The notes: generated from the letters alone by a model not told the origin. 64,000 nucleotides of DNA from Bin5 sp965221145 (GCA_965221145.1 OZ244877.1:4526001-4590000), one strand, 5' to 3'; counted from the first letter of the stretch, positions 15,759-26,798 are shown. Translations and numbers: made by a program.

Positions 15759-18011
15759 ATGACACAACCGGACATCATCCAGACAATTCTCAAAGACAGC
15801 AACTATCACCTTTCCTTGTTTCAGGAAGACGAGATTGAGGATTTGCGCGGCGGAATTTTTATCAAGACCACGAGAGGCAAGGAAACTCCCTTCGTTCGCT
15901 GTATCGTCCGCAACAAGGAAGTGCAGCTGAAGCCGGAAGAGATCGTCCGCCAGTTGTACGCGGCAAGGCTGATCAACCGGTACGGCTACCCCAGGAGACG
16001 ACTGACGTTTGAGTACGCCGTCAACTTCGGCCGCGAAAAGAAGAAGGCCGATATCGTCATCTTCGACAAAGACCGGCCCGATACCGCCTATACAATCGTT
16101 GAACTGAAAAAGCCCAAGCTCAAGGACGGTAAGAGCCAACTACGCTCCTACTGCAACGCCACCGGCGCGCCGATTGGCGTATGGACGAACGGCGAACAGA
16201 TCTCCCATTACCACCGCAAAGACCCCAACTACTTTGAAGAGATCAGCGATATCCCCAAGGCTGATCAAAGCCTCAATGACATACTCAGCGAGCGCTTTAC
16301 GCTGAAAGACCTGATCATCAGGGACAAGCTCGCTAATGAGCGCAAATCTCTGAAAGATATCATCCTGGAACTGGAGGACGAGGTTCTTGCAAACGCCGGG
16401 GTAGATGTATTCGAGGAAGTCTTTAAGCTTATATTTACCAAACTCTACGATGAATTTCTCAGCCAAGTGGACAAAGGCGTTCTGAACTACTTCCTGCGCC
16501 AAGTAACCAGGACATCTGTCCATGAGTCCCCCGCCCCCTACTATCTTGATGGGCAGGACTACGACGCTCTCAAGGGGGCGGTTGCAGGGGTTTCAGACGA
16601 CGGCTTCCGGGTCATGGAATTCAGGAATACCGGACAGACCGATGCCGAACTGAAAAAGAAGATTCAGAGCCTGTTTGAGCGGGCAATGGGACATTGGCCG
16701 GGCGTATTTCCCGATGGCGCCCAGTTTGAACTCTCCGACAGCCATCTGTCCGTCTGCGTCTCCAGCTTGCAGGATGTCAAACTGTTCAACTCCAATCTGC
16801 TGGTGGTGGACGAGGCCTTCGAGTATCTCGTCAACAAGTCGGCCAAAGGCGAGAAAGGACAGTACTTTACCCCGCGTCACGTGATCGATATGTGCGTGCA
16901 GATGCTCAACCCGCAGCCGGGCGAATATATGATCGATACCGCTTCCGGCAGTTGCGGTTTTCCCGTGCATACCATCTTCAAGCTCACCGGGCATCTCTTC
17001 ACCAATGCCGAAATCCCCGACGAGGACAAGCGGCACGTCCTCAAGGTGTTTGGCATCGACTTTGACGAAAAAACGGTCAGAGTCGCCAGGACGTTGAACC
17101 TGATTGCTGGGGACGGCGAAACCAATGTCCTGCACTTGAACACGCTCGACTATGACCGCTGGCGCGACAGAACCGAGCAGGACAGGCGTTGGTTCAACAC
17201 CTACGGCAGAGGCTTTGAACGGCTGGAAAGACTGAGAGCCGAGGAAGGGGAGAACAAACAGTTCAACTTTGACATCCTGATGGCGAATCCGCCCTTTGCC
17301 GGTGACATCAAGGAAAGCCGTCTCCTGCACCAGTACGAGCTCGGCTTCAAGGCAAACGGCAAAGCGCAATCCAAAGTCGGGCGCGACATTTTGTTTATTG
17401 AGCGCAATCTGGACTTTCTGAGACCGGGCGGGCGTATGGCAATCGTGCTGCCACAAGGCCGATTCAACAACACGTCCGACAAATACATCCGCGACTTCAT
17501 CGCCCAGCGCGCCCGTATCCTGGCCGTAGTCGGCCTGCACAGCAACACCTTCAAGCCCCATACCGGCACCAAGACCAGCGTTCTGTTCGTGCAAAAATGG
17601 AATGATGACCCGCAACGGGGGCCGCGCTGTCCCCGGGTGGACGACTACCCTATCTTCTTTGCCGTGAGCGAGAAGGGCGGCAAGGACACCTCCGGCGATT
17701 ACATCTACGTCAAAGGCGACAACGGCCAACACAAGCTGGACAGGAACGGTCACATGATCGTTGACCATGACCTGCACAGCCACGACGGCGAACTGCCCGA
17801 CGGCATCGCCGAAGCCTTCATAGACTGGGCGCAAAATGAAGGGCTGAGCTTCTGGCGAATCGAAAAGGAAAAGCTCGACAACAAACGGCGCAAGGCATGG
17901 CAGAACATTGTCGACAACAATTCCAACCGGCGGCTCTACGTCGACCCTGACATCGACATCTCCCGCCTGGCCGATGAAATGAACGATATGGACCTGGAGC
18001 TTGAAGGGTGA
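15759..18011 (+). CDS. Type I-like N-6 adenine methylase with N-terminal HsdR_N nuclease domain
   Basis: A 750-residue fusion. Residues 1-140 match the HsdR N-terminal PD-(D/E)XK domain: KKADIVIFDKD (Asp about 97) and YTIVELKKP (ExK about 114) are intact, so it may cut DNA. Residues 190-640 are an HsdM-type methylase with TASGSCGFPVHTIF (SAM motif I, about residue 392), MANPPFAGDI (NPPF catalytic motif, about 508) and the FKPHTGTKTSVLF block. No target-recognition subunit (HsdS) and no helicase are adjacent, so specificity must lie in this protein or elsewhere. The stop overlaps the GTG of a broken PIN gene by four bases, suggesting former translational coupling to a PIN toxin. Confidence 0.85.
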   Translation: MTQPDIIQTILKDSNYHLSLFQEDEIEDLRGGIFIKTTRGKETPFVRCIVRNKEVQLKPEEIVRQLYAARLINRYGYPRRRLTFEYAVNFGREKKKADIVIFDKDRPDTAYTIVELKKPKLKDGKSQLRSYCNATGAPIGVWTNGEQISHYHRKDPNYFEEISDIPKADQSLNDILSERFTLKDLIIRDKLANERKSLKDIILELEDEVLANAGVDVFEEVFKLIFTKLYDEFLSQVDKGVLNYFLRQVTRTSVHESPAPYYLDGQDYDALKGAVAGVSDDGFRVMEFRNTGQTDAELKKKIQSLFERAMGHWPGVFPDGAQFELSDSHLSVCVSSLQDVKLFNSNLLVVDEAFEYLVNKSAKGEKGQYFTPRHVIDMCVQMLNPQPGEYMIDTASGSCGFPVHTIFKLTGHLFTNAEIPDEDKRHVLKVFGIDFDEKTVRVARTLNLIAGDGETNVLHLNTLDYDRWRDRTEQDRRWFNTYGRGFERLERLRAEEGENKQFNFDILMANPPFAGDIKESRLLHQYELGFKANGKAQSKVGRDILFIERNLDFLRPGGRMAIVLPQGRFNNTSDKYIRDFIAQRARILAVVGLHSNTFKPHTGTKTSVLFVQKWNDDPQRGPRCPRVDDYPIFFAVSEKGGKDTSGDYIYVKGDNGQHKLDRNGHMIVDHDLHSHDGELPDGIAEAFIDWAQNEGLSFWRIEKEKLDNKRRKAWQNIVDNNSNRRLYVDPDIDISRLADEMNDMDLELEG

Positions 18012-18556
18012 TCTACTTCGACACGGATGTTTTGGTCCATGCCTATGTCGTTCAGGACGTTGCGAAAAACCGACAAGCCAATCAACTCATCAGGCAAGCG
18101 AACGCAAATGACATTGCGGTCATCTCGACGCTGACTGTGCAGGAACTGTTATTTGTTCTTGCCAAGCTGGGCATCAACGATGAGGCTATCCACACTACTT
18201 AGAAGCTGTTTGAAAAGTAACGCGTATCGCCCAGATAGGCCGAAAACAACCGTCGGAAAGCAGTCAGATCCTTCATCTGCACGCCATAATTCGTATCAAT
18301 TGCGCCGTTTTGCCCTTAGCTTTACCCTTTTCAAACAGGCTCTTACAACGAAGTCATGCAATTGGAGCCTCTGGCCTACGACGCGGCGGTTCTGCAAAGA
18401 GCGTTTGATATGGCAAGTCATGTCGGGTTCAGAAATATCAATGATTGCATTCATACGGCGATCGCTGAACAGCGCTGCTCGGAGTTGATCACGTACAACA
18501 GGCGAGACTTCAGCAAGATAAGGGGATCCGCAAAGGTCAGCGTGACCATACTATGA
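18008..18556 (+). pseudogene. PIN-domain protein gene disrupted by a MITE
   Basis: The N-terminal part (GTG 18008, MIYFDTDVLVHAY, then VISTLTVQELLFVLAKLG) carries the first Asp and the conserved Glu of a PIN nuclease. The C-terminal part (from VMQLEPLAYDAAVL, then INDCIHTAIAEQRCSELITYNRRDF) carries the remaining acidic residues. Between them lies a 141-bp element plus its TTA duplication, which introduces a TAG stop. Removing 18202-18345 joins HTT to YNEVMQLEP in frame and gives an uninterrupted product of about 134 residues. It was probably a VapC-like toxin or associated RNase; no antitoxin is visible upstream. Confidence 0.88.
18202..18342. mobile_element. 141-bp MITE in a PIN-domain gene (TSD TTA)
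   Basis: Inverted termini GAAGCTGTTTGAAAAG (18202-18217) and CTTTTCAAACAGGCTC (18327-18342) match at 14 of 16 positions. Direct TTA copies flank it (18199-18201 and 18343-18345). The interior has no coding capacity. Excision in silico restores the PIN frame exactly. Confidence 0.9.
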
Positions 18557-18585
18557 TTATGCAAACGGCGAACTGCGCGACGAGG

Positions 18586-18617
18586 AGTGGGGAGCAGTGG
18601 TTGGTGGCCACTGTAGT
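18586..18617 (+). repeat. GTGGCCACT-type dispersed repeat
   Basis: GGAGCAGTGG TTGGTGGCCACTGTAG text lies between the PIN pseudogene and the stop of the helicase gene; it belongs to the family listed at 14886. Confidence 0.55.
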
Positions 18618-18622
18618 TGAGA

Positions 18623-21600
18623 TTACGAATCCGGCTCAAACACCAACTCCGGCGCCACCACCTCCCAGGTATCGCAGCGAAGGGCACTCTGGTACTGCGG
18701 TTCCGAGCGCTCGCGGTCCCAGGTGGCGATGGCCAGGACCGTCGCATCGGTGCAGTGCATGTCCGGCGGAGCTTTGAAACCACCGGCAAGCTGTCCGACG
18801 ACCGTCCCGTTGCCATCCAGCAACTCCCAACGTTTCGCCCCGACCCGCACCTGCAACGGATCCCCCGCCGAGAGCGCGGCAATCGCGCCATGCAGCGGAT
18901 GGCCAGGATGCCTGTACCCCGCAAAACTCAGAAAGACGTCGCGCAGGCTGAGCCGCCGATAGTGGCGGGTGAGTTCCGGCGCCGCCGGTGGGAGAGTGAC
19001 GGGCGTTCGGCGCACCACCGAGGGATTGCCCCGCAACACATCTTGGAATGGGTGCGGCCCTGGAAGGCGCGCCAGGGTGAGGGTCTGCCGTGCGCGGCTC
19101 ATGGCCACGTAGTACAGCCGGCGCGGGGCATCCGCATCCTCGCCGCGGCCAACACGCTCCCAGCCTCCGTCCAGTACAACCACGTGGTCGAATTCCAGGC
19201 CCTTGGCGCGATGGGCGGTCAGCAGGAGCAACCCGCGCTGACTGCGACGCACTTCCCGCCCCCACTCGGCCAGCCATTCGATGAACTGGGCCAATGATGT
19301 TTCCGCGCCCCGGGTTTCCAACTCGTACTCGGCTATCGCTTCCTGCAATAGTTCAGTCCAAGGCGTTGGGGATTGTCTGTCCACCCAGTCCTTCAGATCC
19401 TCATTCTTCACCAAGAGGGTGTCTCGCCCGCGCAGCCAGTTCACGAGCGCCTGGGTTTCCCGCAGATGCCAGATGCCCGCGAACTCTTCGTTCGCCATCT
19501 GCACTGGAATCTCCTCAAGTTCGCAGAGGCTGCGCACTGGGTCGAGGTAGGCCCATTCGCGTGCCACCACCGCGCAGGCAGACCAGTTCCAGTCCTGGGT
19601 GAGACTGGACAGTCGCTTCAACTCGGCGATAACCGCCTGCGCCTGAGAGATTGGTGTGTCGCCGGCTGGCAGAATTTGGATTCGGCCGCGGGCGACCGGG
19701 TCCCGGTCAGTCCACGAACCGCCGTGCGGCTCCTGCGTGCGTGCGCGATCAATGTGGATAGGATGCCCGCTCTTCATCCTTTGCTGCGCCGCTTCGATCA
19801 CCGCATTGGCGGCCGCGATAATATGGGTGGTCGAACGGTAGTTGTCGGTCAGGTAGTTGGGCTTGGCTCCGTAGTCGATCTCGAAGCGGCGGATGAACTC
19901 CACCGACGCGCCACTGAAGGCATAGATATTCTGATCGTCGTCACCCACTGCGAAGAGGGTGAGCTTGTTGTCTGCGTCGGAAAGCGTTCTGCCTGCCAGG
20001 GCGGAAATCAGTTCGTACTGATCCGGACCAATGTCCTGGTACTCGTCCACCAGTATCCAACGAAAGGCCGACAGCAGGCGCGCCCGAGACTCGTCCGCTT
20101 CGTCGGGCGGCAACCCTTCCCCGCGCAACAGGGCCACCGCCTGCCGGATGATCTCCCGGAAATCTTTGTCGTCCAGCCGGTTCGCCCGCCCCGAAAAGCT
20201 GGCGCCCACCAAGCGCATGGCCAGTCCGTGGCAGGTCAGCACGATCACGCCGCGGGCATCGTCGCCGATCAGTTCTGCCAGACGGCGGCGGATCTCGACC
20301 GCGGCGTGCCGGTTGTAGGCGAGCGCCAGGATGCCGCGCGGGTTCTCACGCTTCACACGTATCAGATAGGCGATGCGATGCACCAGCACCCTCGTCTTGC
20401 CAGAGCCGGGACCGGCGAGTACCAGCACGTTCGTCTCCTGCCGGTCGTCTGCCACGATGCGGCGTTGGATGGGATTGTTCAGGCTTTCGACGATGGTTCG
20501 CCACGACTCCGGTGTGGTCTGTCGCGCGATTTCGCGACCGCTATTTGGCAGCCAGCGTTCTAAGAACTCCTCTTGGGAAAGGCTGAAATAGTCCATAGCC
20601 AAACGCAAGGCATCAGCCATGGAGCCAAGGCCCTGCTGCGCGAATTCCGCCATCACGTGGATCTGCAGCACCTGCTCATCATAATGGAGCTTAAGGGACC
20701 GGAAATCGGCCTCGGCGAAGCCGCGCCTTTCCTTGCTCAGGCGGATAGTCATGGCCGGGCGAAACACTGTCAGCCCTTTGTTCAACCGAATGACCTCCTG
20801 CTCGTGCAGCCATAGCAGGGCGCGGTCCATCAGCTTGGCGGGATCCTTGACCGCGCTCTTGAGGGTCAGGTCGGACTCGACCGCCGACAGCAGCTTGCCC
20901 ATGGTCGTCTCGGCCAGGAGGTCCGTTCCGCGGATTCCCCGCGGCAAGCAGCTAAGGAGATGATCCAGAAGGCGCCCGGCAGCTGCACGGCGCAACTCGG
21001 CCGTTCTCTCCAATGACCCCCACTCGCGTTGCAACGTAACGTGGACGGTTTCTCGATCACGCCCCCGCACTCCGAGGCTTCCGCCGCGTCCGCCCTCGCC
21101 CCGCCCGTCCGCGGCGATGCTGCGGATGATGCGGCGCACGCGTTCCGGCAGGGCGTAGGTATGGCCGTCGTCCTTGAGCCGCTGCGTAGCAAGGCGGAGA
21201 TGTAGCATCGACGTATCGCCCTTGCCCATATCCGGCGCCATCTCTTGCATAATGGCGATCAAAGCTTGCTCCAGTGCCGCCGCATCCTCGAAGCGTCTCT
21301 TCGAAGCCCGCGCCACCCCTGTATGCACGTAAGCGGTCAACACTGTATCGTTGCTGGCAATGCCCAATCGCTCCAGGTCGTACAGCGCGCCTCGCACTCC
21401 CTCCGAGGTCAGACCCGATACGGACATCAACTCGTCGGTGGAGATTCCTTCGTCCGAATCCGCCTCAATCAGTGCCTCGGAGATGGTTAACAGTTGCCGG
21501 TGGTAGGTCTTCGCGATACTGGCCTTTTCGAGTTTGGCGCGTGCCTCCGCCTTTGAGCTTACCCGTAGGGAAGACGGAAACACCTGCACTCGGTTCGCCT

Positions 21601-23785
21601 CTCGGGTCAGCAGCACAGCCTCCTCTAACCAGGACACTGCGGTCCGCATGCGCGTGTCGTCGGTGGCGGAATCGCGCTCGAAAGTTTTTTCTTCGTCCTC
21701 CTCTAGGATCTCACCGGCGGTCGCAACCACTTCCCCGCCCAAGCGCTTCTTTCGGTCCAGATTCCACAGCGCCCGCAAGACACCGTGGATTTCCCGCCGC
21801 GTGAGCCGCGAACGGGCCGACATGCCGAACTGTCGCTCTACATCGTCTTGTGTGTAGAGCAGTACACAGCGCGCCTCTTGCTGATCGCGCCCGGCGCGGC
21901 CCGCCTCCTGCAGGTAGTTCTCCAGGGAACCGGGGATGTCGGCATGGATCACCAGCCGCACGTCCGGCTTGTCGATTCCCATGCCAAAGGCGTTGGTAGC
22001 GACGATGACACGCAGTTCGCCGCTGATAAAGCTCTGCTGGACGTTCTTCTTGGTTTCCGGCGGAATGCCTGCATGGAAGTGGTCGGCCTTCATCTCCTTT
22101 TCCTGCAGGAATTCTGCCAACTCTTCGGTCTGCCGCCGCGTCGCGCAATAGACGATAGCGCCGCCCGCTTCATGCGTCGGCAGGTCGGCCATCAGAATCT
22201 GGTGGACATTGGCGTGCTTGTCCGCGCCACCGGTCTTTACCACGACGAATTCCAGGTTGGTGCGCTCGGCGCCGCCGTCGAAAACCGTCAGTTCGATGCC
22301 AAGCTCTTTCTGGAAGTATTCAACGATCTCGGCCTTCACATCGGGTTTGGCGGTCGCGGTCAGGCACAACACCGGCGGCGTCGGTTCCTCCCCAGCCTTC
22401 TCGCGGATGAAGCGCCCCACGTAGCGGTAATCGGGCCGGAAGTCGTGCCCCCACTTCGACAGGCAGTGGGCCTCATCCACCACCCAGGCGCCGATCTCAC
22501 GTTGTTCCAGGGCGCGGCGCAGGGAGACGCTGCGAAGCTGCTCCGGCGAGATGAGCAGGATGCCGGCATCCCCCAGCCGCACCCGGTCCAACGCTTCGGC
22601 GCGCTCCGGCATCGACAGAAGCCCGTTGACGGTGACGCAGGAGTCGATGCCTCGCGCGTCAAGCCCCGCCACCTGGTCGGCCATGAGAGCAACCAATGGC
22701 GAGATCACCACCGTCAGCGCACCGGTCTTGTCGTAACGGGACAGGGCCGGGACCTGATAGCAAAGCGATTTGCCGGCGCCGGTTGGCAGGATCGCCAGCA
22801 GATGCTCCCCCGCCATCGCCGCCTCGATGACGGACTGCTGCATAGCCCGCCCAGCCTCGTCCGTTGGCTCCGGCCGGAAGTCGGCAAAGCCGAACCAGCG
22901 AGTCAGCTCCTTGCGTGCGTCGTGCCGGGAGCGGCACCAGTCGCAGGTGGGATTAGCACAGGCGGTGTCACGCAACCGGCGCACCAACCGCCCCGCCTCG
23001 GGAAACTGATGTCGCACCCAGGGAGGCATGACCGAGTTGCCCCCGGACACCGACAGCCAAGCCAGTGAATAGGCCATCGCCCAGCCATGCCGGGCTGCAT
23101 CCTGCTCGCCCGACGGGCGGGCCATGACCTCTCGGGCGTGCGTTTGGCAGGCGGCGCCAGCTAAACGTGCATGAATCGCGTCATACGCCTCGGCGTCGGA
23201 CGGCCTGCTCGACTGCCGCAGAGACGCGAAAACCCTGTCGAATCCCGCGCCATCTTCTAACGTGGTCAACCAATGCCAGGCTGCCAACAGGTCTGACGGC
23301 GCATCGTGGAAGGCCTTCTGCTGGTTGTCGAAGACTTCCAGCGTAAGTCTGGCATCCAGTTCCGGGTCGTTGATGCGTCCCCGTCTGAGTTGTCCGTCCT
23401 GGTAATGCTTGACCAAGTGGTGATATGGGTTGCGGGGGAAGGCGAGGGGATTGAGCCGGAGTGTATCCACTGCTGGCAGCCGCAATAGCCGCAAATTGGG
23501 ATTCGCGGCCTGCAGATGGGGCAAATCGAAGTCGATCAGATTGTGGCCCAGCAGAAAGTCCGCGCCATCGGCAAAACTGTCCAGCTTGGCCAGTGCCGCG
23601 GCCAAACCGCCTTTCCCCGCCGGGAAGATCAGGGGGCGACCGGTGTCCGGGCGCACTGCGGCGAATTTGTGGATGCGATGGTCCTGGACGCCGACTTCAA
23701 GGTCCAGTGAGAGGCAATGGAACGAAAGAAGGCTGTCTTTGTCAGGCGGAACTGTAAAGCTGCTTGGCATAGTCCCGTTGTGCAA
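18623..23785 (-). CDS. Giant exonuclease-RecQ-UvrD helicase fusion
   Basis: A 1720-residue protein. Residues about 20-180 look like a DEDD 3'-5' exonuclease (LSLDLEV; FLLGHNLIDFDLPHL; DPELDARLTLEV). A RecQ helicase follows: ILPTGAGKSLCYQVPAL (Walker A, about 333), VVDEAHCLSKWGHDFRPDY (DEAH, about 435), GMGIDKPDVRLVIH and EAGRAGRDQ (motifs V/VI). The C-terminal third is a UvrD/Rep helicase: LVLAGPGSGKTRVLVHR (about 1123), LVDEYQDIGPDQ (about 1246), VGDDDQNIYAFSGA, LLTAHRAKGLEFDHVVV. It presumably processes branched or broken DNA. ATGs at 23785 and 23770 (MPSSFTV) are both possible; neither has a strong ribosome site. The gene converges on the HsdM/PIN pair and ends close to a repeat. Confidence 0.9.
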   Translation of the reverse strand: MHNGTMPSSFTVPPDKDSLLSFHCLSLDLEVGVQDHRIHKFAAVRPDTGRPLIFPAGKGGLAAALAKLDSFADGADFLLGHNLIDFDLPHLQAANPNLRLLRLPAVDTLRLNPLAFPRNPYHHLVKHYQDGQLRRGRINDPELDARLTLEVFDNQQKAFHDAPSDLLAAWHWLTTLEDGAGFDRVFASLRQSSRPSDAEAYDAIHARLAGAACQTHAREVMARPSGEQDAARHGWAMAYSLAWLSVSGGNSVMPPWVRHQFPEAGRLVRRLRDTACANPTCDWCRSRHDARKELTRWFGFADFRPEPTDEAGRAMQQSVIEAAMAGEHLLAILPTGAGKSLCYQVPALSRYDKTGALTVVISPLVALMADQVAGLDARGIDSCVTVNGLLSMPERAEALDRVRLGDAGILLISPEQLRSVSLRRALEQREIGAWVVDEAHCLSKWGHDFRPDYRYVGRFIREKAGEEPTPPVLCLTATAKPDVKAEIVEYFQKELGIELTVFDGGAERTNLEFVVVKTGGADKHANVHQILMADLPTHEAGGAIVYCATRRQTEELAEFLQEKEMKADHFHAGIPPETKKNVQQSFISGELRVIVATNAFGMGIDKPDVRLVIHADIPGSLENYLQEAGRAGRDQQEARCVLLYTQDDVERQFGMSARSRLTRREIHGVLRALWNLDRKKRLGGEVVATAGEILEEDEEKTFERDSATDDTRMRTAVSWLEEAVLLTREANRVQVFPSSLRVSSKAEARAKLEKASIAKTYHRQLLTISEALIEADSDEGISTDELMSVSGLTSEGVRGALYDLERLGIASNDTVLTAYVHTGVARASKRRFEDAAALEQALIAIMQEMAPDMGKGDTSMLHLRLATQRLKDDGHTYALPERVRRIIRSIAADGRGEGGRGGSLGVRGRDRETVHVTLQREWGSLERTAELRRAAAGRLLDHLLSCLPRGIRGTDLLAETTMGKLLSAVESDLTLKSAVKDPAKLMDRALLWLHEQEVIRLNKGLTVFRPAMTIRLSKERRGFAEADFRSLKLHYDEQVLQIHVMAEFAQQGLGSMADALRLAMDYFSLSQEEFLERWLPNSGREIARQTTPESWRTIVESLNNPIQRRIVADDRQETNVLVLAGPGSGKTRVLVHRIAYLIRVKRENPRGILALAYNRHAAVEIRRRLAELIGDDARGVIVLTCHGLAMRLVGASFSGRANRLDDKDFREIIRQAVALLRGEGLPPDEADESRARLLSAFRWILVDEYQDIGPDQYELISALAGRTLSDADNKLTLFAVGDDDQNIYAFSGASVEFIRRFEIDYGAKPNYLTDNYRSTTHIIAAANAVIEAAQQRMKSGHPIHIDRARTQEPHGGSWTDRDPVARGRIQILPAGDTPISQAQAVIAELKRLSSLTQDWNWSACAVVAREWAYLDPVRSLCELEEIPVQMANEEFAGIWHLRETQALVNWLRGRDTLLVKNEDLKDWVDRQSPTPWTELLQEAIAEYELETRGAETSLAQFIEWLAEWGREVRRSQRGLLLLTAHRAKGLEFDHVVVLDGGWERVGRGEDADAPRRLYYVAMSRARQTLTLARLPGPHPFQDVLRGNPSVVRRTPVTLPPAAPELTRHYRRLSLRDVFLSFAGYRHPGHPLHGAIAALSAGDPLQVRVGAKRWELLDGNGTVVGQLAGGFKAPPDMHCTDATVLAIATWDRERSEPQYQSALRCDTWEVVAPELVFEPDS

Positions 23786-23965
23786 CGTAGTTGCGCCGCG
23801 GGGGGATGACGACTTTGGTCTCTTTGATTGTGATTATCTGCGAGGGTAGGCTAGGAATTATAGGCTCTGTCAGCAATGACACAGCCAAATTGCAACGGGG
23901 GAGAGCAAGGGTTCAGTTTGGTTGCCGCCGATAACTGTAGTTGCCAGTGGTCAGCAGCCAGTGTA

Positions 23966-24208
23966 ACCTGAGTTCGGAATTAAATCAACACGAGTAGCTG
24001 GTGATACCAGTTCGAGATCGCTATATCTAGTCTAGAGATGGCATGAATGCGCAATATACAGAAGGGTGTTCCGAGTGTTGGCGACAATGAATTATTCCCT
24101 GAGCGGCATAGATCTGCATATTGTGTCCCACACCTTTATCTACACAAGATCTTGGGCACTGGTGTTCCGCAAACTAGCGTCAAAGGTTTATTAACCCCGA
24201 ATTCAGGT
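23966..24208. mobile_element. 243-bp MITE with AGTGTA target duplication
   Basis: Inverted termini ACCTGAGTTCGGAATTAA (23966-23983) and TTAACCCCGAATTCAGGT (24191-24208) match at 15 of 18 positions; direct AGTGTA copies (23960-23965, 24209-24214) flank it. It fills most of the gap 23786-24243. No reading frame longer than about 60 codons is inside. It landed next to a dispersed-repeat tract (23940-23965 and 24217-24252). Confidence 0.85.
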
Positions 24209-24216
24209 AGTGTAGT

Positions 24217-24252
24217 TACTGGCTACTGACCACTAACCACTGATCACTGGGG
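24217..24252 (+). repeat. CTGACCACTAACCACTGATC dispersed repeat
   Basis: ACTGGCTACTGACCACTAAC followed by CACTGATCACTGG. It overlaps the last codons and stop of the DUF6807 gene (24244), so the repeat supplies the 3' end of that gene. Confidence 0.75.
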
Positions 24253-25206
24253 TGACGCCCGCCACCCCGCGGCCACAGCCTCTACCTGCGCCGCGTCCCA
24301 GCCCCCATTGGCGACTACCAGCCGGTAGCGCAGGGTCAGCGTCTCTCCGGCCTGGAACTCGTACACCTCATCGAACATGAAGGCAAAGCTGGCGCAGGCG
24401 TAGGGCGTCTGGCGCACGAACCATTTGTTGGGATAGCGCAGATTGGCGGGGTGATCCAGAAAGGCGAGCGTTGACGTGTTGCCGTTGCCGTCGTGGCGGC
24501 CTCTGTAGGCCAGCCAGGCCGCCGACTGGCCCATCGCCTCCGGCCCGTGCGCGCCGGCCGCGGTGATGACCTCGCCCCGGTCAAACGAGCGCGGCCCGCG
24601 CCAGAATAGCCCACCATAACCGGCCAGCGGACGGCCTTCCGTCGTCGGCGAGCCGATGTGCAGCGCCGCGCCCTTCACATTGCGCAGACTGGTCGTGAAG
24701 TCCAGCGCCCAGTAGCCCGCGTCCGCGTCGAGCGCGTCCACGGCGATGCGCCGCGTCTCGTCGATCCAATGTTCGCCCGCCTGCGTGATCCACGAGAGCT
24801 TCTCCGTCGCCGCGAAACGGTTGTCGTCCACCTCGATCGACTCCCAGCCGTCATGGCGCTGGCTGCCGTTGTTCGGCAGGTCCACATAGCCCTGCCCGCG
24901 GCGGTAGCTGGCCCCGCCCCAGAAGTTCTGGTCGTCCAGATGGGCGATCGTCATCTGGATCCCCTTGTGCCACAGATGGTCATGCGGACGGTAGTTGGTG
25001 ATCAGATCGCCGGCCAGCGTGCGGATGGGGTGGAAAAACGGCTTGGGCGACTCCGACTGGGGCATATCCGGCTCGTAGATGTAGCGGAAAAGCGTCGTAG
25101 CGTCCCAGTTCAGTTCCAGCGCGGCAAAGCCCCGCTCCGCGGTCGTATGGCGATGGGGGAGCGTCGCGGCGCTCTGATTGTAGGTATGGGTGAGAGCGAG
25201 CGTCAT
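24244..25206 (-). CDS. PmoA-family protein (DUF6807)
   Basis: A 320-residue soluble protein with features of the PmoA/DUF6807 family: RYIYEPDMPQSESPKPFFHP near the N-terminus, RPHDHLWHKGIQ (paired His), FWGGASYRRGQGYV, YGGLFWRGPRSF and GNTSTLAFLDHPANLRYPNKWFVR. Despite the name, these bacterial proteins are not particulate methane monooxygenase subunits; the function is unknown and they often sit with sugar-catabolism genes. The ATG at 25206 follows GAACGGAATCCC. It is transcribed with gatB upstream across a repeat-filled spacer, so co-transcription is uncertain. Confidence 0.82.
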   Translation of the reverse strand: MTLALTHTYNQSAATLPHRHTTAERGFAALELNWDATTLFRYIYEPDMPQSESPKPFFHPIRTLAGDLITNYRPHDHLWHKGIQMTIAHLDDQNFWGGASYRRGQGYVDLPNNGSQRHDGWESIEVDDNRFAATEKLSWITQAGEHWIDETRRIAVDALDADAGYWALDFTTSLRNVKGAALHIGSPTTEGRPLAGYGGLFWRGPRSFDRGEVITAAGAHGPEAMGQSAAWLAYRGRHDGNGNTSTLAFLDHPANLRYPNKWFVRQTPYACASFAFMFDEVYEFQAGETLTLRYRLVVANGGWDAAQVEAVAAGWRASPQ

Positions 25207-25244
25207 GGGATTCCGTTCTCTGGTGTGGGTGGGTCGTTTAAGGG

Positions 25245-25322
25245 TTGAATGCGCCCCTGCTCGAAAAAGGGCGCTTTGGCGTTCAGTTCAGTGATCCGTG
25301 TCTAGCCACTAGCCACTGGCCA

Positions 25323-25328
<6 letters not shown>
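25245..25328 (+). repeat. Mixed dispersed-repeat tract between gatB and the DUF6807 gene
   Basis: 25245-25274 is a degenerate copy of the 33-bp GC-rich palindromic repeat (TTGAATGCGCCCCTGCTCG). 25290-25328 is the TAGCCACTAGCCACTGGCCA type; it provides the final bases around the gatB stop at 25323. Confidence 0.75.

Positions 25329-26798
<1,470 letters not shown>

Noticed and set aside
16593..17834. Long minus-strand frame inside the HsdM fusion gene
   Set aside because: Shadow of the methylase codons; no ribosome site and no family features.
21785..23068. Plus-strand frame of 427 codons inside the RecQ-UvrD gene
   Set aside because: Antisense to catalytic helicase motifs; no independent support.
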